Assembly: GCA_973895155.1 (NCBI GenBank)
Contig: OZ316892.1
Location: forward strand, 26,722,001-26,786,000
Reading direction: 5' to 3'
Source of the DNA: Marsupella aquatica
Taxonomy: Eukaryota > Marchantiophyta
Length of the DNA: 64,000 bases
Shown here: one piece after another, positions 58,901-64,000 of the stretch
Layout of the letters: the number at the start of each line of letters is the position of its first letter
Position numbering within the stretch: position 1 is the first letter of the stretch
Program-made: the position numbers and the translations under genes
The notes under the pieces: model-generated
Database searches by the model: none
Told to the model about the DNA's origin: nothing
The model's input: only the letters and a program-made list of their open reading frames with translations

Positions 58901-60270
58901 GAATTACACAATCTTGAAAATGTGAGGTATATATGTAACAATTCTGATCTCGAGGTGATGTGATGTCCCATGAGCAGATTATGGTCTACATCATCTATAT
59001 GGTCGCAGTGTTTATTACACTAGAGAAAATTGTTGGGATACACAATGGAAGGTACATCTGGCGGACGCTTGTGAGAATCCCTCTTGTTCTTGGGGTCTGG
59101 GTTGTGGCGCTGGCGATCCCCTTCTTCGGGCTCATCAACTCCGTCATGGGAGCTTTCATCGTCACCTTTTCAATCTACGTTGTTCCTCCTGTTGCTTTCT
59201 TCATCCAGTACCGCACAGCAGCTGCCCGGGAGGTGAGCTGATTTCAATTTGCATCCCTTGGCATCCCCTTGGTTGAGTCGGATCACTCAGTTGGGGAGTT
59301 TGGCCATGTCAAGTATGTCAATGCTGAACAGGCTTTCTCCTTATTCCCCCATCTTAGAGATCTTGTGCGAGGAAGGTCTGAACTATGGATTGTGAGTGGG
59401 GAAGACTCGAGTTTTCAATATGATGATACCAAAGTACATTGCGCACAAGACTCTTCCGTTTCCTTCGTCTCAAATCTCATTCTTCATATCTCTTTTCTTT
59501 AGACTCTCTTTGCTTCAAATTCCCCACAACCTCTTCCTCTCATTTACAGAGCTGTTCAGTACTCTTCTGATGACTACATTTTTTAAGTCCCTCTGTCCCC
59601 TCACATCTCCAGCCTTTTGATGTATATTTTGGAGGTCTCATTGCCTCGGTTCCATTTCTCTGTGATTTTCCTTCTCTTCCTTTAAACGGGAATCGAGGAA
59701 TAACAAATTTTTGTAGACCACAGGATGTGATTTAGTTTAATCACACAGAAGTCATAGCGTATTTCAATCTGGTAGAGCAGACATTCTGAATCACAAGAAT
59801 AGCTTCAGTCGAAGAAGTGCAACACTTTTACTTCTTAGTTCTTACAGTCTTTCTCTCAAATCTCTTTCACTCGGATTATGGGCTCTCAACCCTCGTCTTC
59901 CTTTGAAGTGTTCTGGCGGCAGACATTTCGCTGGAGTGCACATTATCTAACCATGTGCTCACATCCTGGACCTGCATGACTTTACATCTCAAAGAAATTG
60001 ATGCTGAGCTAAGAAGCAAGCTGAGTGGAGTTTAACATCACCTCTGATTCGATGTCTTTCCTTTCTGTTTCGCAGAGTTCTGGGCAGGCTCCGCCTCTGA
60101 TTGTTGGTCGGAGCTGGACAGTGATGTTCATCGTCAATGGCATTATTGCAATTTTGACGCTGGTCATTGGATTGGGTTGGGGAGGGTGGGCCAGCATAAA
60201 GACCGTCATTGCCAACGTTCATACATTTGGCATCTTTTCGGCATGCTATCAATGTCCTCCCAAAAAATAA
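55954..60270 (+). CDS. AUX1/LAX-family auxin (amino-acid/auxin) permease, divergent, 8 exons
   Basis: Exons: 55954-56139, 56537-56725, 57006-57118, 57274-57457, 57651-57748, 57964-58171, 58978-59232 and 60076-60270. All seven introns are GT-AG and the phases join cleanly into 475 aa, close to the ~480 of AUX1. AUX/LAX proteins are plasma-membrane proton symporters importing auxin. Family hallmarks are FDAW near residue 53, ASNVYYANDHLNKRQWTF (162-179), HGQ before intron 4, WGGHGITIEILDAM (about 246-260), YWAYGD, PFFG-INS, YRTA-AR, GWGGWAS and the C-terminal FSACYQC. About ten to eleven hydrophobic segments are visible. The usually invariant stretch after FDAW is altered (ACAAQIGQVVLTVPTTLAQ), so this may be a divergent paralogue, and auxin as substrate is not assured. 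The GA-rich start context gives no stronger alternative ATG. Confidence 0.9.
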
Positions 60271-61519
60271 TTTGATCGAATCCTCATGAAGTTGAAGCAA
60301 TTGTGAAGGATCGGGAGCGGAGCAATGACCAAGAACACGAATCAATCAAAAGGTCTATGATGGGCACCCAGCTACGCTATTATAACATATACAGTAGATT
60401 GCAGTCAAAATAGGTTGTCCAACAGAGACATATAGGCAACGAGATATTGAGCACATACTTTACTGGGAGAACACAAGGAATTGTACATAACCAGAGGAGG
60501 GGAGGGACGGAAGCGCCTCCAGGCCCAATGCTCATCAACATCTAACTGATCCATTTACGAGGCGATCGTCAGAAGTCAGACACGCTCCTTACATCCCCAT
60601 GATATTTAGAACTATTCAGCAGGGATGCACTTACAGAGTTTTTGTCACTACCTCAAATCAGTCATGCCGTCAGTAGCCGCCCGGATCTGCCTTCACTCAC
60701 CTGAAAATTCATGGGAGGGCTCCTGGGCGGGCATCATTTTCCTCCCATTGGGTTATTCTCTGGCCTGTCCTGCGAACAAATCAAACAGAATTGGAGTAAA
60801 AGTAGATTTGACAGGCACAAGAGCTATCGACTCGGTCGAAAGCTGTGGAGATAAGCACAGTAGCTCCAATTTGCAGTGAAGTAAGGCAGTCGCTCAAGTA
60901 CTTGTCAAAAGACCAAATAATCAACTTATTATTGAAGCACAATGAATGAGAGACTGCCTCTTGACTGCTACCGATCCCGGGATGTTGAGTGAACGTTAAT
61001 TCTGGTCGTGAGATGTTGCGCCGTTCACTGCAAGTACAATTATGGGAAAGCCATCGACCTCATTCTCTCTCTTGGAGACTCATCGGAGTCGACAATCGAC
61101 CCGATTCTCAATCGACGAGTTTCGTACTGGACTCGCCAGGTCGATATGCTCCCCGGACCCCTCCGTTCGCCTTCCCTTACGCTTAGCGTCGCCTGGAGAA
61201 TGGAATTCGGAGCTTCATCACGCTCCCTCCTACTATAAATTTCAGGGCAACAATCACTTATAGACCGGCCTATCGTGCGGCTTTCTTCCTGATCGAGTTT
61301 CTTCTCTGCTAATAGCTTACTTGCTTGCACTGGGTCGGGGTTTCTAGTGAGTGTAGCTTGATCGATAGGCAGGTCCTTGCACGACTTGGTCGATTCCACG
61401 AAGTCCTTTGGTTCCTTTTTGATAGAGAAGAGTACTGATCAAAGCTTCTGCCATGAATCCCAAGGAGCCGAATACGTCTCGTATTAGGTGTACGAAAGAT
61501 TGCGCGCCTTTCCATCCTG
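60271..61519. other. 3' flank of the AUX/LAX-like gene
   Basis: Contains the presumed 3' untranslated region. No clear polyadenylation signal could be chosen. Minus-strand frames at 61040-61399 and 61344-61568 may be the downstream part of the repeat-bearing frame at 61520-61924, but their reading frames disagree. Confidence 0.4.
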
Positions 61520-61924
61520 TTAACCCAACTGCGAGTCCTCCATATGGTTGACGCTGCCAGATCTCCACATCCAGCAGCTAGTGACACTCCTGCAAGAGTA
61601 ACGATTCCACGGGCAATTCCTGCTGGTCCACGGGCAACACTTCACGATTCCACGGCCACTTCCTGCTGCTACAAGACTAACGCTTACGCTTCCACGGCCA
61701 ATTCTTGCTGCTCCGCGGGCAACACTTAAGATTCCACGAGCAGTTTCTGGTGCTCCGCGCGCAAAATTTACTAATGCACCGCCAATTCGTGTTGCTCCAC
61801 GGGCAACTCTAACGATTCCACGGCCAATTCCTTCTGCTCCAGCAAATTTTCGAGCAAATCCTTCAACACCTGTTACACACATTCTCAGCCGACTTTTCAT
61901 CCGAGAACTGGACCTGATGTACAA
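61520..61924 (-). pseudogene. Frameshifted coding trace with 14-residue Gly/Ala/Arg repeats
   Basis: The minus-strand frame encodes five to seven units of 14 residues, consensus IGRGIVxVARGAA. The DNA repeats every 42 bp at about 61594-61860. Hydrophobic residues recur with the period and Arg lies between them. An extra base near 61642-61644 shifts the frame. Beyond it the repeat continues in another frame (SVARG, IARGIV), which then stays open to 61309. I recognise no family. Substitutions between units keep the repeat in protein terms, which argues for past coding use, but a plain minisatellite cannot be excluded. The first ATG at 61924 is only a formal start. Confidence 0.4.
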
Positions 61925-61996
61925 AGTTCAGTCAATAGTTGCTCGCCAAGCCTATGCTCAATGCTGTCACCTCAAAACTCAGTTCCTGGCCCATCC

Positions 61997-62392
61997 TCAT
62001 CTTTCACACCCACCCAGTAGACGCAATGACAATCGATACATTTTGGCATCGCAAAGCAGATGTGAACATTCATATAGTGGCACTCTTGGCGCAACATCTG
62101 TGCTTCTGGCGGCGGCAGAGCCTGCTGACACAGGAAGTCCGTTGACGACAGCTTCATCTCCTGGCACAGGAAAAGCGTTGACGACAGAAGCTTGATCTTC
62201 TAGCACATTCGGCGAGCCATCCTCAAAATCTGGCGAGGAAACAGATGAAAAGAAATATGGGGAAGACGAGAAGTGGGTTGGCGCATTTAAGACTGACGAG
62301 GAAACTGATGAACACAAAATATTAGGGGAGACGAAAAGTGGAATGGGCTGAGAATGGCCTTCAGAGAGCATCTTCAAATTGACCTTGTCCAT
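61997..62392 (-). other. Open frame of uncertain status
   Basis: A 131-codon minus frame rich in Ser, Val and Pro lies just upstream (in the minus sense) of the 14-residue-repeat frame. It contains internal sequence duplications: EDQASVVNAFPVPG against GDEAVVNGLPVSAG, and a second duplicated segment near 62230-62335. It could be a 5' exon of the same gene or chance. No domain was recognised. Confidence 0.25.
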
Positions 62393-63674
62393 AATTCGTA
62401 CGTAATCATGTCATTATTATTGAGACTCTAAACAATGCGAAGAACTCTCCTGCTCGGGCTAATAAAAAACTTACATATAATTGCTACTCATGCTAGTTCC
62501 AAGCCTAAGATCTTATTACTCGTATATCAAATGAGTTAGATGGATGCTGCATCGAAGAAATATCCAATTTCATTTCACATCAAAACATGCAAGTTTTTAT
62601 TAGAGTGGCGTAGTGACGAGCGCAAATCGATCTCCATACAGATATGAAATTCTGAAGTCTTTGTCATCACAGAATTGGGATAGGTAGAACAATCCAACCC
62701 GCAATTTCTAATGACAACGAGACCATTTATTTTAGCTTAGCTTTCTACACTGATGCGCAGAAAAAGGAAATTAAGCGGGAAGGTTTTAATGCTGCCGATC
62801 AGCTTTAATCTATTGTTTCCCTTCTCTGGCTTCATGATCAGCCCTGCACTTTTCTCATTCACGAGAAAAAGGCATGTGACTCCCTTATACCTGTCCTAAA
62901 CCTTCAAAACAGGTCGTGAAAAGCTGCACTCTACCATGGAGCTGATAATCAAAGCCAGTGATATGCTGCGTTGTTCCAAAGTAGCCAATGACAAGAATTC
63001 AGGGCCAAACACAGCCCGGACTAGTCATCCGCTGTTGAGATTGTGGCAAATGAAAAAGTAAAAGTGGATGTGCGAGATGTCACTCCGCACTACGAAAACA
63101 AAGTAATTAAACGGCTACCCTAATAGTGTCGATGGATAGACCTTCGACAGGGTGTTTAGATAATGCTCCTTGAGCATACGTTAAACCAACTGGATGTCAA
63201 GAGTGCAAATAACGGTAGAGGAAAGCCTTCATGTCCACGAATCTGGATCAAGAAAGAATTTCATCTGTCTGTCACCGTCATTGCCACTATAATCTGCCCA
63301 GCTTGTTTCAAAAGGGTCCACTTGCGTATCATGCAGGTTGGGATATCAGCATGACGTGCAAGATTGCAACGACAGTTTCTAACAGCCTGTTGCATCAGAA
63401 AACGCCCTTGATTGCAGTCAAATGTGGCACCAAACTCTTCAGATCCTCCTCCTTGCGCGTGTGAAAGCAATATTTCAAGTCAAAATACCTCCACAAAACC
63501 AGAAAAGAGTTGTAGTAACAAATGTGCCTACAACACCGTCTAAAATTCCCAAACTACCATGGCTCTGCTCTGTTCGCCGTCCCCCTAGTTCACCTTGGAG
63601 GGAAGAATTACTGCAGAATGATCCCTGCGATTTCGGGGCCAGTAGCTTGCGAGAGCCAAAACGCCTCAACTCAA
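62393..63674. other. Intergenic or intronic DNA, no recognisable gene
   Basis: Only short frames. The minus frames at 63261-63470 (Cys-rich) and 63475-63669 could be exons of the gene whose membrane segment is at 63675-64000, but no kinase or other domain motif was seen. Confidence 0.4.
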
Positions 63675-64000
63675 CTAGGACTCTAATTCTCCTACGTTAG
63701 AGGCCGGGGCTATTTTGACTGACGATGTTGACGATGCTGGGCCGTCGTCATGGTGCCGTTTAGAGTCCACCACTTTTCCTGCCCACCGGTTCTGGAAATA
63801 TCCTATCGTTGTCAATACGAGGAAGAGGAACGCAATCGCTGCTGCAACTGAACCGATGACAATAGAGACCACCGGGAGCTTCCGGTTGCCGCCAGTTGCA
63901 TGTGTTGTGTTCGTGGTTGTGTTTGCATGTTGAAGAAGAAATCTGCCGATCCGGCCAGCGAACATTCTGTCGGCCTGAACGTCGACCTGACAAGCTCTTC
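63675..64000 (-). CDS. C-terminal part of a single-pass membrane protein, truncated by the window edge
   Basis: The minus frame is open from the window edge to a stop at 63675-63677. It shows a Thr/Asn-rich probable extracellular stalk with N-glycosylation sequons (ANTT, TNTT), one strong transmembrane helix (VVSIVIGSVAAAIAFLFLVL) and a basic then Ser-rich cytoplasmic tail (QNRWAGK..DSKRHHDD). This is the layout of a plant receptor-like protein or the exon before a receptor kinase domain. CTCTAAC|GTAGGAG near the end could be a splice donor, so the visible stop may lie in an intron. No kinase motif was found downstream. The ATG at 63965 need not be the start, because the frame is open upstream of it. 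Confidence 0.45.
   Translation of the reverse strand, partial: RACQVDVQADRMFAGRIGRFLLQHANTTTNTTHATGGNRKLPVVSIVIGSVAAAIAFLFLVLTTIGYFQNRWAGKVVDSKRHHDDGPASSTSSVKIAPASNVGELES

Noticed and set aside
1-64000. CRISPR arrays, bacterial operons or riboswitches
   Set aside because: The introns, LTR elements and plant genes show this is eukaryotic nuclear DNA, and the tandem repeats lack a regular repeat-spacer pattern.

Overview
The window reads as nuclear DNA of a land plant. It holds two complete Ty1/copia LTR retrotransposons whose primer-binding site matches plant initiator-Met tRNA, a plant-type vacuolar H+-pyrophosphatase, and an eight-exon gene of the AUX1/LAX auxin-permease family. Gene density is very low (two confident host genes in 64 kb) and the rest is AT-rich, repeat-laden intergenic DNA. 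The intronless pyrophosphatase and the divergent AUX/LAX protein suggest a non-seed plant (bryophyte or lycophyte). That placement is inference and the species cannot be named from this sequence.

Layout. 1-3184: intergenic, nothing recognised. 3190-9684: copia copy 1 (plus strand, TSD GGCTC, 421-bp LTRs), damaged. 9690-16000: intergenic with local duplications and one copy of a dispersed repeat (13505-14020). 16300-18606: single-exon K+-dependent-type H+-pyrophosphatase, 768 aa. 18607-35408: long gene-poor stretch with a 15-bp-arm hairpin and many degenerate tandem repeats. 35414-41532: copia copy 2 (minus strand, TSD TGGGT, 457-bp LTRs), with undamaged pol. 43480-44800: decayed 3' end of a LINE. 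46061-55140: tandem duplications, palindromes, a 335-bp MITE with TAA duplications, and a second copy of the dispersed repeat split by a 1405-bp TIR element whose ends are fixed by comparison with the unsplit copy. 55954-60270: AUX/LAX-like permease gene, 8 exons, 475 aa, preceded by a GA-rich repeated leader. 60271-64000: weakly supported minus-strand coding traces, including a frameshifted tract of 14-residue repeats and the C-terminal end of a single-pass membrane protein cut by the window edge.

The two host genes do not form an operon or an obvious pathway unit. Both encode membrane proteins tied to proton gradients (tonoplast proton pumping; proton-coupled auxin or amino-acid import), but their proximity is probably incidental.

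The most distinctive signal is in the copia family. In both copies gag and pol lie in one frame separated by a single UGA, and a 10-bp hairpin starts 20 nt after it. The U3 region carries an 18-bp tandem array with ACGTG cores whose unit number differs between the copies. Within each element the LTRs differ at only 3 of 421 and about 1 of 457 sites, so this stop-containing family transposed recently.
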